64,000 nt of DNA from Bacteroides sp. (GCA_019416685.1 DXWV01000059.1:1-64000), one strand, 5' to 3'; counted from the first letter of the stretch, positions 52,668-61,718 are shown. Program-made: numbers and translations. Notes: a model not told the origin generated them from the letters alone.

Positions 52668-53648
52668 TTATTCACCATCCGGTTTTATTTTGTCGAATAT
52701 TCGGAATAATTCTTCTACCGACTCTGTTCTTAGCATGGCAATGCGTGTTTCCCGGAAATTAGGAATACCTTTGAACAGAGGAGTTGCGGCCAGATGACGG
52801 CGTATGTGAATGATTCCCCGGCGTTCGTCCAGACGGGCTACGCTGTTGAGCACTTCTTCGCGAAGTACATTCAGGTACCATTCAAAGGTTTCGGGAGGAA
52901 GTTCGGTTCCTGTTTCCAGATAGTGTTTCACCTCGCGGAAAATCCAGGGGCGTCCGATACTGCCCCGGCCAATCATGATGGCATCTACTCCGTAACGGTC
53001 GAAACACTCTTTAGCGATTGTTGCCGAAGTTACGTCTCCGTTACCGATGATCGGAATATGCATGCGGGGATTGTTTTTCACTTCACCAATGAGTGTCCAG
53101 TCTGCCTCTCCGGTATACATTTGTGCCCGGGTACGTCCGTGGATGGCGAGTGCGGCAATGCCACAGTCTTGTAGTCGTTCTGCCAGATCTACAATGATTT
53201 TGTGGTCGGCATCCCAGCCCAGACGGGTTTTTACTGTAACAGGTATCTTTACGGCATTTACTACGGCTCGGGTGATCTCCAGCATTTTGGGGATATTCTG
53301 TAACATCCCTGCTCCGGCGCCCTTGCCGGCCACCTTCTTTACGGGACATCCGAAATTGATATCCAGTATATCAGGTTGTGCCTCTTCTACAATCCGTGCA
53401 GCTCCTACCATAGCTTCGGTATCTTTTCCGTATATCTGTATGGCAACAGGACGCTCTTCGTCGCAGATAGAAAGTTTCTGTGTAGTCTTATTGACAGAGC
53501 GTATCAGTGCATCGCTCGAAACGAACTCAGTATATACCATGTCTGCTCCGAACTTTTTACACATCAGGCGAAAGGCAGGATCTGTCACATCCTCCATCGG
53601 GGCAAGGAATACAGGGCGTTCGCCCAAATCTATGTGGCCTATTTTCAT
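52668..53648 (-). CDS. dusB: tRNA-dihydrouridine synthase B
   Basis: The flavoenzyme reduces uridine to dihydrouridine in the tRNA D-loop. The start FLAPMEDVTDPAFRLMCKKFG, the active-site cysteine in DINFGCPVKKV, TVKTRLGW, IHGRTRAQMY and GNGDVTS, then IMIGRGSIGRPW, are the DusB pattern. About 326 residues follow from the start at 53648; an earlier ATG would lie inside the preceding gene. The start is 7 bases after the stop of the AlbA_2-type gene, so the two are co-transcribed. Confidence 0.95.
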   Translation of the reverse strand: MKIGHIDLGERPVFLAPMEDVTDPAFRLMCKKFGADMVYTEFVSSDALIRSVNKTTQKLSICDEERPVAIQIYGKDTEAMVGAARIVEEAQPDILDINFGCPVKKVAGKGAGAGMLQNIPKMLEITRAVVNAVKIPVTVKTRLGWDADHKIIVDLAERLQDCGIAALAIHGRTRAQMYTGEADWTLIGEVKNNPRMHIPIIGNGDVTSATIAKECFDRYGVDAIMIGRGSIGRPWIFREVKHYLETGTELPPETFEWYLNVLREEVLNSVARLDERRGIIHIRRHLAATPLFKGIPNFRETRIAMLRTESVEELFRIFDKIKPDGE

Positions 53649-53655
53649 TGTTATA

Positions 53656-55545
53656 TCATTTATAGTTATCGGTTGCTTTGTACTTTTGTTTAGGATGATT
53701 GGGAACACCGGGGTAAAGACGTTCGATAGTACCGTTTGCCAGCATCTTCGGGATAATTTTATTAGAAAGGTATTCAGATTTTCTATTTACCTTAACGGCT
53801 ATTTCTTCCAGCGATATATATTCCGGAGCTATGATTGCAATTTGCGATTCCAGTTCTTTAAAACTAAGTTTGTTTTTGCTTTTAACGGAGCTTCCAACCT
53901 TTGGCTCTGAACTTCCAACCTTTGGCTCTGAACTTCCAACCTTTGGCTCTGAGCTTCCAACCTTTGGCTCTGAACTTCCAACCTTGCTTTCCGAATTCTT
54001 CCTCTTCTCTTCCGGTTCATTAATATGGTATTTTGTTCCTCTTCCATTTCCTTCAGATATGAGATAATTGTCTTTGCATAAGCATTGTAGCATTCGGGTA
54101 ATGTCTGAACGGTGCATCGGAACAACGTATTGTAGCTGGCTGTTAGTAATTGCTTTTTCATGGTAGCAAGTTACTAAGGTGGTAAGTTCATCTTGCGATA
54201 AGCTTCCAACCTTATCTCCAAATAATTCTTTTAGTCTAATGATAGTATCATCCGGTAGCAAACTAACCATCGGTAATGTCAGTTCAACTTTGTCCGGGCG
54301 ATTATACTCTTCTACGTAGGGACTTTGCCAGTTGGCTTCCCTCCATCCTTTTATGATTTTGTTGACTCCGCTTCCGGCTTTCTCTGAAAAACCAATAAGC
54401 ATAAACATTTTCTGTAATGCTTTGTTTCGACACACACTATCTCCTCCCTGGTAGTATTGGGCTTTGCTGATCAGCATTGTTCCGGGATTTTTGAACCGGT
54501 ATCTGTCTATCCACTGTTCTATGACGATATTTCCTTCTTCAGAGAAATCGCAGTGAATAAGGGTGTTGATAAAGGCTTCGCGTATAGCAATGTGTGTGGT
54601 TGTTTCATCAATTCTTATTCCGTCTTTTATCTGAAACGGTTTAGAAAGTAATGTGGTCAGTTTGGAGTAGACCCGGCGATAAAATTGGAAAAGGTTCGTT
54701 TCCCACGTTCCGTCAGGGCAAATTCTATCTGTCCATCTGATGCTGGAATCCTCCGTCAGATGCTCTCTGTAATCGGGGAAATAATTGGGGGCACATTCCG
54801 GATCGGTAATGCTTTCGGTTTTTCCGAACATGAGTATACCTGCCAGTGTAAATCCTTCTTCCCGGGTGTGCCGGTCTTTGCGATATGCTTCCAACTTAGT
54901 CAGAAACTCCAAATCGTTTAAACTAAGCCATGGATGTGTGGGTTTCAGGTTGGCAAAGAGTTGTCTGTACTGGGTCAAGGTTTCGTTGTCTATATCGTCC
55001 ATGGAATAATTTGCAAGGATTCTTGAATCCCGGGGATGGCTTTCGTCTGAGTCTGCAATCATTCGTTTGACTTCTGTATCCGTACATTTGTAGTCGCCTT
55101 CATTATTGCGCTTGAATGTGTGTCCTCCAAAAGGGTTTTTGGTTCTGTAAATAGGGCGTTGAATGCGACTGGCACGGGGAACATAAATAATGAGTAACCC
55201 TTTGTCTTTGTAACAACCTTCGTACAAGTCGTTGTCAGAGAGTAGGTTCTCATTGATACAATCCGGATTGTTTACCTGGTTCCAGAAGTCTTTTTTATAT
55301 TGAATGATTTGTTCTTTGCCAAGTCCTTCGACGGTGAATTGCTGTTTGTGCTCTTTCACACCCAATACAATTACACCTCCATCTGTATTGGCAAACGAGG
55401 AATAAGTATCCCAAAGACTATTGGGAAGTCCGTCTTTTGCACTTTTAAATTCTAAGTCTACTGCTTCATCCTTCTGTATCAGGGAGTCTATATAATCAGT
55501 GAAATCCCATTCCTCCGGATTGCTCAGTATGATTGGTCTATCCAT
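53656..55545 (-). CDS. AlbA_2 / ATP-binding regulator-like protein
   Basis: The 629 residues begin with a Schlafen-AlbA_2 domain (AVDLEFKSAKDGLPNSLW, SFANTDGGVIVLGVKEH), followed by a GHKL-like ATPase region (THIAIREAFINTLIHCDFSE, IGFSEKAGSGVNKIIKG). A winged-helix region lies near 450-510. After it come five tandem copies of a 7-residue unit SEPKVGS (the first reads SESKVGS), then a second HTH-like end. Such proteins are putative transcriptional regulators or DNA/RNA binders; their targets are unknown. It has its own -7 box and is followed by dusB. Confidence 0.8.
   Translation of the reverse strand: MDRPIILSNPEEWDFTDYIDSLIQKDEAVDLEFKSAKDGLPNSLWDTYSSFANTDGGVIVLGVKEHKQQFTVEGLGKEQIIQYKKDFWNQVNNPDCINENLLSDNDLYEGCYKDKGLLIIYVPRASRIQRPIYRTKNPFGGHTFKRNNEGDYKCTDTEVKRMIADSDESHPRDSRILANYSMDDIDNETLTQYRQLFANLKPTHPWLSLNDLEFLTKLEAYRKDRHTREEGFTLAGILMFGKTESITDPECAPNYFPDYREHLTEDSSIRWTDRICPDGTWETNLFQFYRRVYSKLTTLLSKPFQIKDGIRIDETTTHIAIREAFINTLIHCDFSEEGNIVIEQWIDRYRFKNPGTMLISKAQYYQGGDSVCRNKALQKMFMLIGFSEKAGSGVNKIIKGWREANWQSPYVEEYNRPDKVELTLPMVSLLPDDTIIRLKELFGDKVGSLSQDELTTLVTCYHEKAITNSQLQYVVPMHRSDITRMLQCLCKDNYLISEGNGRGTKYHINEPEEKRKNSESKVGSSEPKVGSSEPKVGSSEPKVGSSEPKVGSSVKSKNKLSFKELESQIAIIAPEYISLEEIAVKVNRKSEYLSNKIIPKMLANGTIERLYPGVPNHPKQKYKATDNYK
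53891..53995. repeat. Five-copy 21-bp in-frame tandem repeat
   Basis: CTTCCAACCTTTGGCTCTGA-type units begin at 53891, 53912, 53933, 53954 and 53975, the last one diverged. Each encodes SEPKVGS on the minus strand, so copy-number change keeps the frame and alters linker length. Confidence 0.9.
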
Positions 55546-55577
55546 GTCTTCGTTCTTCTTTATTCTGTCATCGACTG

Positions 55578-55605
55578 CAAAAGTACGGAAAAAAGGTTAC
55601 CTTTG
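55578..55605. promoter_or_regulatory. Divergent -7 boxes between the AlbA_2 and U32 genes
   Basis: On the minus strand TACTTTTG (55578-55585) faces the AlbA_2 gene. On the plus strand TACCTTTG (55598-55605) faces the U32 gene, 24 bases before its ATG. The -33 regions would overlap, and neither has a clear TTTG. Confidence 0.5.
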
Positions 55606-55628
55606 CATCATAATTTGTTTATTACTGT

Positions 55629-56894
55629 ATGAATCACTTTATGAATGATTTTGAGATAATGGCTCCTGTTGGTTCCCGTGAATCACTTGCAGCAGCCATT
55701 CAGGGAGGGGCCGATTCTATTTATTTTGGTATTGCAAACCTGAATATGCGTGCCCGTTCGGCCAATACATTTACCATTGACGATCTGCGCGAAATAGCCC
55801 GGACCTGTGATGAGCATGGGATGAAGAGCTATCTGACGGTGAATACGATCATCTATGATAATGATCTGGAGTTGATGCGCACTATCGTTGACGCGGCGAA
55901 AGAAGCCGGCATTTCGGCTGTGATTGCTGCCGATGTGGCGGTGATGAGTTACGCCCGCCGGATCGGGCAGGAGGTGCATCTTTCTACCCAACTGAATATA
56001 TCCAACATAGAGGCTTTGAGATTCTATGCCCAGTTTGCCGATGTGGTAGTGCTTGCCCGCGAATTGAACTTAGAGCAGGTGGCAGAGATTTATCGTCATA
56101 TCGTAGAAGAGAATATATGTGGCCCTTCGGGCGAACAGATTCGTATTGAAATGTTCTGTCACGGTGCCTTGTGTATGGCTGTCTCCGGTAAGTGTTATCT
56201 TTCGTTGCATGAGATGAACAGTTCTGCCAATCGTGGTGCCTGTATGCAGGTGTGCCGCCGTTCTTATACGGTGCGGGATAAAGAGACGGATGTAGAGCTG
56301 GACGTTGATAATCAGTATATAATGTCACCCAAAGACCTGAAGACGATTCATTTTATGAATAAGATGATGGATGCCGGTGTACGGGTGTTCAAGATAGAAG
56401 GCCGTGCCCGCGGTCCTGAGTATGTGCGTACCGTGGTGGAGTGTTATAAAGAGGCTATCAAGGCTTATCTGGACAATACTTTCACTGACGAGAAAGTGGC
56501 TGCCTGGGACGAACGCCTGAAGAGTGTGTTCAATCGTGGCTTCTGGGATGGATACTATTTGGGACAGCGTTTGGGAGAGTGGACTAAGAACTATGGTTCG
56601 GCAGCTACAGAACGTAAGATCTACGTAGGCAAAGGAATCCGTTATTTTAGTAATATCGGTGTTGCCGAGTTTCTTGTAGAAGCAGCCGAATTGAATGTAG
56701 GTGATAAGTTACTGGTAACCGGACCTACCACCGGAGCCTTGTTTGCTACCCTCGGAGAGGCACGTGTTGATCTTGAACCGGTTCAAAGTGTAAAGAAGGG
56801 AGAACGTTTCTCCATGAAACTCGATAAGATACGTCCGAGTGACAAGCTCTACAAACTGGTTTCTGTGGATGAACTGAAGAAGGTTATAAAGTGA
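55629..56894 (+). CDS. Peptidase U32-family protein (TrhP/YegQ type)
   Basis: The 421-residue protein has the U32 signature IEMFCHGALCMAVSGKCYLS with the conserved cysteines, preceded by EIMAPVGSRESLAAAIQGGADSIY and YLTVNTIIY and followed by RGACMQVCRRSY. Members include collagenase-like U32 proteins and the tRNA hydroxylation protein TrhP, which needs prephenate. The short C-terminal domain and size suggest the TrhP group, but this was not tested. It is followed by a long inverted repeat and the thioesterase gene. Confidence 0.88.
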   Translation: MNHFMNDFEIMAPVGSRESLAAAIQGGADSIYFGIANLNMRARSANTFTIDDLREIARTCDEHGMKSYLTVNTIIYDNDLELMRTIVDAAKEAGISAVIAADVAVMSYARRIGQEVHLSTQLNISNIEALRFYAQFADVVVLARELNLEQVAEIYRHIVEENICGPSGEQIRIEMFCHGALCMAVSGKCYLSLHEMNSSANRGACMQVCRRSYTVRDKETDVELDVDNQYIMSPKDLKTIHFMNKMMDAGVRVFKIEGRARGPEYVRTVVECYKEAIKAYLDNTFTDEKVAAWDERLKSVFNRGFWDGYYLGQRLGEWTKNYGSAATERKIYVGKGIRYFSNIGVAEFLVEAAELNVGDKLLVTGPTTGALFATLGEARVDLEPVQSVKKGERFSMKLDKIRPSDKLYKLVSVDELKKVIK

Positions 56895-56898
56895 TAAT

Positions 56899-57029
56899 GT
56901 TATAAAGTGGTAAGGTTATAATGTTATAGAGTTATAAAGCTATAACCTCCATATCTTTCTCTGTCTCCATTACCTTATAACCTTATAACTTTACCACCCT
57001 ATAACCTTATAACCTTACCACTTTATAAC
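56899..57029. repeat. 33-bp inverted repeat of GTTATAA-type units
   Basis: The left arm 56899-56931 and right arm 56997-57029 match at 31 of 33 positions, with a 65-base spacer. It is the same family as 35061-35176 and is built from degenerate GTTATAARG/GTGGTAAG units. It begins five bases after the U32 stop and ends 25 bases before the thioesterase ATG. Confidence 0.75.
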
Positions 57030-57053
57030 CCTATAATTTTACAACTTTATAAC

Positions 57054-57455
57054 ATGAATTATATTTACGAGCTGGAGATGAAGGTACGCGATTATGAATG
57101 CGACCTGCAAGGCATTGTCAACAATGCCAATTATCAACACTATCTGGAACATACGCGTCATGAATTCCTTTCTTCTGTGGGTGTCAGTTTTGCTGCATTG
57201 CATGAACAGGGGGTCGATCCGGTTGTTGCCCGTATCAATATGGCTTTTAAAACTCCATTGAAGAGTGGAGACGAATTTGTCTCCAAACTCTATATGAAAA
57301 AAGAGGGTATCAAGTACGTATTCTATCAGGATATCTTCCGGAAGAGTGATAACAAAATAGTGGTAAAGTCAACCGTTGAAACCGTATGTGTCGTTAACGG
57401 ACGTTTGAGTGATAGTGAACTGTTCGACAGTGTCTTTGCTCCCTACTTGCAATGA
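57054..57455 (+). CDS. 4HBT-type acyl-CoA thioesterase
   Basis: This hotdog-fold protein of 133 residues has the family N-terminus ELEMKVRDYECDLQGIVNNANYQHYLEHTRHEF; the conserved aspartate lies in the D-x-Q-G-I-V-N-N motif. These proteins hydrolyse acyl-CoA or aromatic CoA thioesters. Its substrate is not shown. The stop overlaps the dprA start by four bases, so dprA is translated in coupling with it. Confidence 0.88.
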   Translation: MNYIYELEMKVRDYECDLQGIVNNANYQHYLEHTRHEFLSSVGVSFAALHEQGVDPVVARINMAFKTPLKSGDEFVSKLYMKKEGIKYVFYQDIFRKSDNKIVVKSTVETVCVVNGRLSDSELFDSVFAPYLQ

Positions 57456-58573
57456 GTAGCCGCGAAGAGTGCATTTGTAGCATTGCCCTGACACAGGTTC
57501 CGGGCATTGGACATATTTGGGCAAAGAAGCTGGTGGATGGTATTGGAAGTGCTGCTGACGTTTTTCGTTTTCGGCAGGAACTTCCCGAACGTCTGCCGGG
57601 AGTAAACAGCCGCGTGGTGGAAGCATTGGACTGTCCGCAGTTATTGGTACGTGCCGGAGAGGAGTATGAATTTGCTGAAAAGAACCATATTCGATGTCTT
57701 ACTTTGGCGGATGAATATTATCCGTCTCGCCTTCGTGAATGTGATGATGCTCCTATTGCTCTTTTCTTCAAAGGAAATGCCGGTTTGAATGCGCTTCGCG
57801 TTATTAATATGGTAGGTACCCGCAATGCTACTGACTATGGCAAACAACTTTGTGCTTCTTTTCTTCGCGATTTGAAGATACTCTGTCCGGATGTACTTGT
57901 TGTAAGCGGTCTGGCTTATGGCATTGATATTCATGCACACCGTGCGGCCCTTGCCAACAGCCTTCCTACCGTTGGCGTATTGGCGCATGGACTTGATCGT
58001 ATTTATCCTTCCGTCCATCGGAAAACTGCTGTTGACATGTTGCAGCAAGGCGGTTTACTGACCGAGTTTCTTACCGGGACCAATCCCGACAAGCATAATT
58101 TTATAAGCCGTAATCGTATTGTAGCAGGTATGGCAGATGCTACGATTGTCGTGGAGTCTGCTGCTAAAGGCGGTTCACTGATCACTGCCGATATTGCCGG
58201 AAGTTACCATCGCGACTGTTTTGCTTTTCCCGGACGTACGATGGATGCCTCTTCTATCGGTTGTAATCAGTTGATTCGTGACAATAAAGCAGCTCTTCTT
58301 TTGTCTGCCGAAGATTTTGTGAAAGCCATGTGCTGGGATGCTTCTTCACAGCCCCGGAAAGCGGAGAATGTTCAGCGGAATCTCTTCCCGGAATTATCAG
58401 AAGATGAACAGCGGATTGTCTCTCTTCTGGAAGCACAGGGGACTTTGCAGATCAATACATTGGTAGTTGAAGCCGACATTGCTGTACATAAAATGAATGC
58501 TATCTTGTTTGAACTTGAAATGAAGGGGGTGGTACGGGTATTGGCAGGCGGAATGTATCAGTTACTTCAATAA
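57452..58573 (+). CDS. dprA: DNA-processing protein DprA
   Basis: DprA binds incoming single-stranded DNA and loads RecA in natural transformation; it is also conserved in species not known to be competent. The Rossmann-like core shows MVGTRNATDYG, VVSGLAYGIDIHAHRAAL and GVLAHGLDRIYP, then NFISRNRIVAGMADATIVVE and KGGSLITADIA. An N-terminal helix-hairpin-like domain (LTQVPGIGHIWAKKLVDG) and a C-terminal winged helix complete the 373 residues. It overlaps the thioesterase gene by four bases. The third small RNA copy begins just downstream on the other strand. Confidence 0.95.
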   Translation: MSSREECICSIALTQVPGIGHIWAKKLVDGIGSAADVFRFRQELPERLPGVNSRVVEALDCPQLLVRAGEEYEFAEKNHIRCLTLADEYYPSRLRECDDAPIALFFKGNAGLNALRVINMVGTRNATDYGKQLCASFLRDLKILCPDVLVVSGLAYGIDIHAHRAALANSLPTVGVLAHGLDRIYPSVHRKTAVDMLQQGGLLTEFLTGTNPDKHNFISRNRIVAGMADATIVVESAAKGGSLITADIAGSYHRDCFAFPGRTMDASSIGCNQLIRDNKAALLLSAEDFVKAMCWDASSQPRKAENVQRNLFPELSEDEQRIVSLLEAQGTLQINTLVVEADIAVHKMNAILFELEMKGVVRVLAGGMYQLLQ

Positions 58574-58580
58574 TAGGCAT

Positions 58581-58647
58581 AAAAAAAGGAGCAACGCCTT
58601 GCTCCAACCTTTGTTAACCTTAAATCTAATACTATGAAAAAAATCAC
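58581..58647 (-). ncRNA. Small RNA element, copy C (complete)
   Basis: The minus-strand unit has a promoter at 58652-58683, a transcribed body identical to copy B from its T-run through the segment just before the start, and the hairpin at 58588-58605 followed by seven T. Sequence upstream of the -7 box differs from copies A and B, while the boxes and their spacing persist. That pattern indicates selection on a transcribed element rather than recent duplication of a larger block. Confidence 0.7.
58588..58605 (-). terminator. Intrinsic terminator of small RNA copy C
   Basis: A seven-pair stem GGAGCAA/TTGCTCC with a CGCC loop is followed on the minus strand by T7 (58581-58587). It is identical to the hairpin of copy B. 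Confidence 0.75.
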
Positions 58648-58651
58648 GATA

Positions 58652-58683
58652 CAAATGTAAGGCTTCCACTCTATTCCTCCAAA
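58652..58683 (-). promoter_or_regulatory. Promoter of small RNA copy C
   Basis: On the minus strand TTTG (58680-58683) and TACATTTG (58652-58659) are 20 bases apart, a full consensus match. Confidence 0.75.
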
Positions 58684-58929
58684 TATTTCTTTCAATATTG
58701 GTTCTCTTTTAAATTCTTTCACGGTTTTTCACTGTTATCGTACACAATCCTGTTTGAGAGGGGATGTGGAGGATTGCATGATGCATAAAACTGCGTGAGT
58801 CTGCTATCAAATCCGGCCTACCTTTTCGCGTTGGAAGTATCTGAGAGTAGCATCGTTATCATTACCCGGTGATGTTCACTGTTTGAGTCGGTGAGGAACA
58901 TGTTCTTGGTCGGTGTGTGAGTATGTTTT

Positions 58930-59021
58930 ACATGTACATGTAAAGCAGTATGACATGTACATGTGGAGCAGTACAACATGTGCATGTGGAGCAGTGAAAC
59001 ATGTACATGTAAAACAACGTT
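58930..59021. repeat. Four-unit 23-bp repeat array 2 (ACATGTRCATGT cores)
   Basis: Palindromic cores begin at 58930, 58953, 58976 and 58999, exactly 23 bases apart. Three are ACATGTACATGT and one is ACATGTGCATGT. The first three 11-base spacers are similar (AAAGCAGTATG, GGAGCAGTACA, GGAGCAGTGAA). The consensus matches the reverse complement of array 1 at 7710-7800. Confidence 0.85.
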
Positions 59022-59113
59022 GCATATCGGAGGTCCATACGTTACTCTACGAGATAAGGTTTTATCCATACCGGGGAAGGCAGGGGCAGTAGTAACAAAT
59101 GCTGTTATTATCA

Positions 59114-59205
59114 GATGAAACACGGACTTATGCGGATTTTTGCAGAATGACCGACGATTGTTGTTGGTATCCCTCTGCTTTCTGTGAAAATTAGTGCTAA
59201 CTTGC
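59114..59205. repeat. Dispersed imperfect inverted repeat (copy 2)
   Basis: The left end GATGAAACACGGACTTATGC and right end CTGTGAAAATTAGTGCTAAC match, with substitutions, the reverse complement of 50611-50710. The central part differs. Confidence 0.45.
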
Positions 59206-59347
59206 ATTACAATAATCCTCATTGCCTGTCATACTTCCCCGCGTTGGAAGTACTCCGGAGTTGCAAATATCTGTCAATCATTTCACTGTATGAGACATTC
59301 TTTCTCAGATTTAGTATTGATTCTGCCTTATTCTGGAATCTCTTTTC

Positions 59348-59355
59348 TATATTTG
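59348..59355 (+). promoter_or_regulatory. -7 box of the DUF3575 gene
   Basis: TATATTTG lies 22 bases before the ATG. No TTTG at the -33 distance, though a TCTG is nearby. Confidence 0.5.
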
Positions 59356-59376
59356 CTACCTGTTTAATATGTTGTT

Positions 59377-60624
59377 ATGAAAAGCCGTATCTACATCATA
59401 TCTATTTTAGGGCTACTTCTTATGATACCTGGGGCAAACTATGCTCTGGGAGCTGATTCTATTGTAAAGAAGGATACGGTGAGAAGTAGTTATATTTATT
59501 TCCCTTTCAATCAAGATGAGATAGATCCCGGTTATTTGGATAATAGTGAAACGATTGCTGGCCTTGATGCTCTTTTTGCCGATTCTTTAGGAACAGCATT
59601 TCCCGATTCTTTGATAATAACTTCATTAATAGTGCCGGAGGGTAGTTTGAAGTTCAATGTCTGGCTGGCTGCACGGCGTGCTGAAGCGGTGAGAGATTAT
59701 ATAAACGAACGTTATCCCGGTCTTCGCACTAAGTTTGTACTTTGTCGTAAGGAGACGGATTGGATGGATTGGCGTACTCTGATAGCATCTGATCCGGGAG
59801 TTCCTGATCAGGAAGATGTATTACGTCTGATAGACTATCATCATTATGACCCGGCAAAGTGTGAAAGGCTTTTGCAATATCTTAACGGCAAGAAACCCTA
59901 TACATATATTCAGAAATCAATCTTACCTCGCTTACACCGGACGGAGATACAGGTGAGTTGGAATTATGCCGATTTGGTAGCTCCGTTGAACGGGATAGAA
60001 CCTGTGTCTGGTTTTGCATCAACTACCGGACAATCTTCTCCGATCCTTTCGGCAGAATTTATAGAACCGGAAGAGGTCGGATCGGTTTTAATTGCTCCGA
60101 AGAAGCGGAAGACGATTCTTGCATTAAAGAATAATCTGCTTTATGACATTGCTTTAGCCCCGAATCTTGAGTTGGAGATACCCTTGGGGCGTCGTTGGTC
60201 TGTGAATGCCGAGTATAAATGCCCCTGGTGGTTGAATAATGAGCGTAATTTCTGTTATCAGTTAGCATCCGGCGGCATTGAAGGACGTTGTTGGCTGGGC
60301 AATCGCCGTATGCGAGATGCTCTGATCGGACATTTCTTCGGATTGTATGCCGAAGGAGGCAATTATGACTTTCAGTTTGGTGAAACAACTGGTTATCGGG
60401 GGAAGTATTATGCTGCCGGGGGGCTTAGCTATGGATATACCCGGCGTATAGCCCGCCATTTTTCATTGGAGTTCAGCCTGGGAGTAGGCTGTCTGGCTAC
60501 TGACTTTCATACTTACTCTTCAGACCAGGGAGAACTTACCTGGAAAAATACACGTCGTATTGTCTACATCGGACCGACGAAAGTGAAATTCTCTTTAGTG
60601 TGGCTCATCAATGTAAAACGATAG
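59377..60624 (+). CDS. DUF3575-type fimbria-associated outer-membrane protein
   Basis: This 415-residue exported protein has signal peptide IISILGLLLMIPGANYALG. The N-terminal half resembles an OmpA-like periplasmic segment (SYIYFPFNQDEIDPGY, LAARRAEAVRDYINERY). The C-terminal half is a DUF3575-like beta-barrel (KNNLLYDIALAPNLELEIPL to VKFSLVWLINVKR). In Bacteroides, proteins of this type stand at the head of Mfa/Fim-like fimbrial gene clusters, as here, and are thought to anchor or assemble the fimbria. A -7 box precedes it. Confidence 0.85.
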   Translation: MKSRIYIISILGLLLMIPGANYALGADSIVKKDTVRSSYIYFPFNQDEIDPGYLDNSETIAGLDALFADSLGTAFPDSLIITSLIVPEGSLKFNVWLAARRAEAVRDYINERYPGLRTKFVLCRKETDWMDWRTLIASDPGVPDQEDVLRLIDYHHYDPAKCERLLQYLNGKKPYTYIQKSILPRLHRTEIQVSWNYADLVAPLNGIEPVSGFASTTGQSSPILSAEFIEPEEVGSVLIAPKKRKTILALKNNLLYDIALAPNLELEIPLGRRWSVNAEYKCPWWLNNERNFCYQLASGGIEGRCWLGNRRMRDALIGHFFGLYAEGGNYDFQFGETTGYRGKYYAAGGLSYGYTRRIARHFSLEFSLGVGCLATDFHTYSSDQGELTWKNTRRIVYIGPTKVKFSLVWLINVKR

Positions 60625-60712
60625 AAAATCAGTAACCGAAAAGCTTCAAACTTGCAAAAAACTTCCAATCGTTTCACGAACCCTTCCAAGGCTCTAAAAT
60701 AGTTGCTTAAGC

Positions 60713-60745
60713 ATTGTTTAAGTTCATTTTCATCTTCTATATTTG
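60713..60745 (+). promoter_or_regulatory. Promoter of the DUF5119 gene
   Basis: ATTG (60713-60716) and TATATTTG (60738-60745) are 21 bases apart. It overlaps an upstream ATG and supports the start at 60767. Confidence 0.55.
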
Positions 60746-60766
60746 CTGTATCAAAAGAAACAGAAG

Positions 60767-61675
60767 ATGGAAAAAGTAAGAAAATCTTCTTCATGGAAAG
60801 TGCTGTGTTTTGTGCTGTGTGAAGGAATAATCCTGTTACTTTCATCTTGTTCTTTTCGCCCTATTGAAGATGATGTTCAGAGTGTGCCCAATGGTACGGT
60901 TCATGTCAAAGTCAATTGGGGGAGATATAGTAAACCGGGAGGAGAATGGTTAGTGTTTTATCCGGAGAGTCGTTCTTTGAAACCTTTTTCAAGAGAAGTT
61001 GGTGATGATGTTTATATCGATGATTTATTGCCCGGCAAATATAAACTGTTGTTGCTTAGTATGAACAAAGCAGATCCTAAAGTGAAGTTCAGTAATATGG
61101 ATAGAGCGGAGGATGGAGCGATAGAGTTACTGGAACCGGGAGCGAATGGCGATATAGTGCATCCGGAAATGATATTTTCTTCCGTAGCAGAGTTTAATGT
61201 CACAGAAACGAACGGACCACTGGTGGTACTTTCACCTTATCCTTTGGTATTGAAAGCCTGTTTTGAGATGCCGACAAATAAGAAAGTGAAACTTGCTAAG
61301 GCACATCTTATTGGAATTATCAATTCACTGAAGTTATTCACGATGGAAACTACTACTTATATTACCTCCGAACGCTACCTTGATTTGATGCCGGTATATA
61401 AGGAGGACAGAGTTTGTTTTGAAGGAAAAATGTTGTTGCCTCTCCTGTATGAAATCAGTACTACAAGAGCTGATACGGGAGGAAAAACGATCTTGGAAAT
61501 GAGTTTTATTTATGAGGATGAAGAAAAGGAGACGATAACGACAGATATCACTCAGGTTATAAAAGAGGTGCAAGTTGAAGCACCTGTAGAGGTGACGTTC
61601 AACTTATTGAAAATAGGCACGACTGCTACAGTAGTTAGTTGGGTGATAGAAACAGGAAATGGTAGTGTGATATAA
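60767..61675 (+). CDS. DUF5119-type fimbrial-cluster lipoprotein
   Basis: The 302-residue protein has a lipoprotein signal ending in LLLSSCSFRPIEDD. A beta-rich body (VHVKVNWGRYSKPGGEWLVFY) and the phrase DDLLPGKYKLLLLSMNKADP are like DUF5119/DUF4906 proteins next to fimbrillins. The start at 60767 is chosen because a promoter -7 box overlaps an upstream ATG at 60743. It lies 43 bases before the first fimbrillin. It may be a fimbrial anchor or tip accessory subunit. Confidence 0.8.
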   Translation: MEKVRKSSSWKVLCFVLCEGIILLLSSCSFRPIEDDVQSVPNGTVHVKVNWGRYSKPGGEWLVFYPESRSLKPFSREVGDDVYIDDLLPGKYKLLLLSMNKADPKVKFSNMDRAEDGAIELLEPGANGDIVHPEMIFSSVAEFNVTETNGPLVVLSPYPLVLKACFEMPTNKKVKLAKAHLIGIINSLKLFTMETTTYITSERYLDLMPVYKEDRVCFEGKMLLPLLYEISTTRADTGGKTILEMSFIYEDEEKETITTDITQVIKEVQVEAPVEVTFNLLKIGTTATVVSWVIETGNGSVI

Positions 61676-61718
61676 GAAACAAATAAAACAATAATATAAA
61701 CTTTTAAAGACAAGAAGT

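Larger units (their letters stand above)
58684..59347. other. Long non-coding stretch
   Basis: Besides the array and dispersed repeat listed separately, this region has no convincing gene. A 134-codon minus-strand frame (58818-59222) reads through the repeat array and encodes a low-complexity His/Val/Cys/Thr sequence; it has no ribosome site and is rejected. Confidence 0.6.

Noticed and set aside
53047..53910. 287-codon plus-strand frame opposite dusB
   Set aside because: It is antisense to dusB and the end of the AlbA_2 gene, with no signal, domain or ribosome site.
58818..59222. 134-codon minus-strand frame
   Set aside because: It reads through the 23-bp array and gives low-complexity sequence; no ribosome site or family match.
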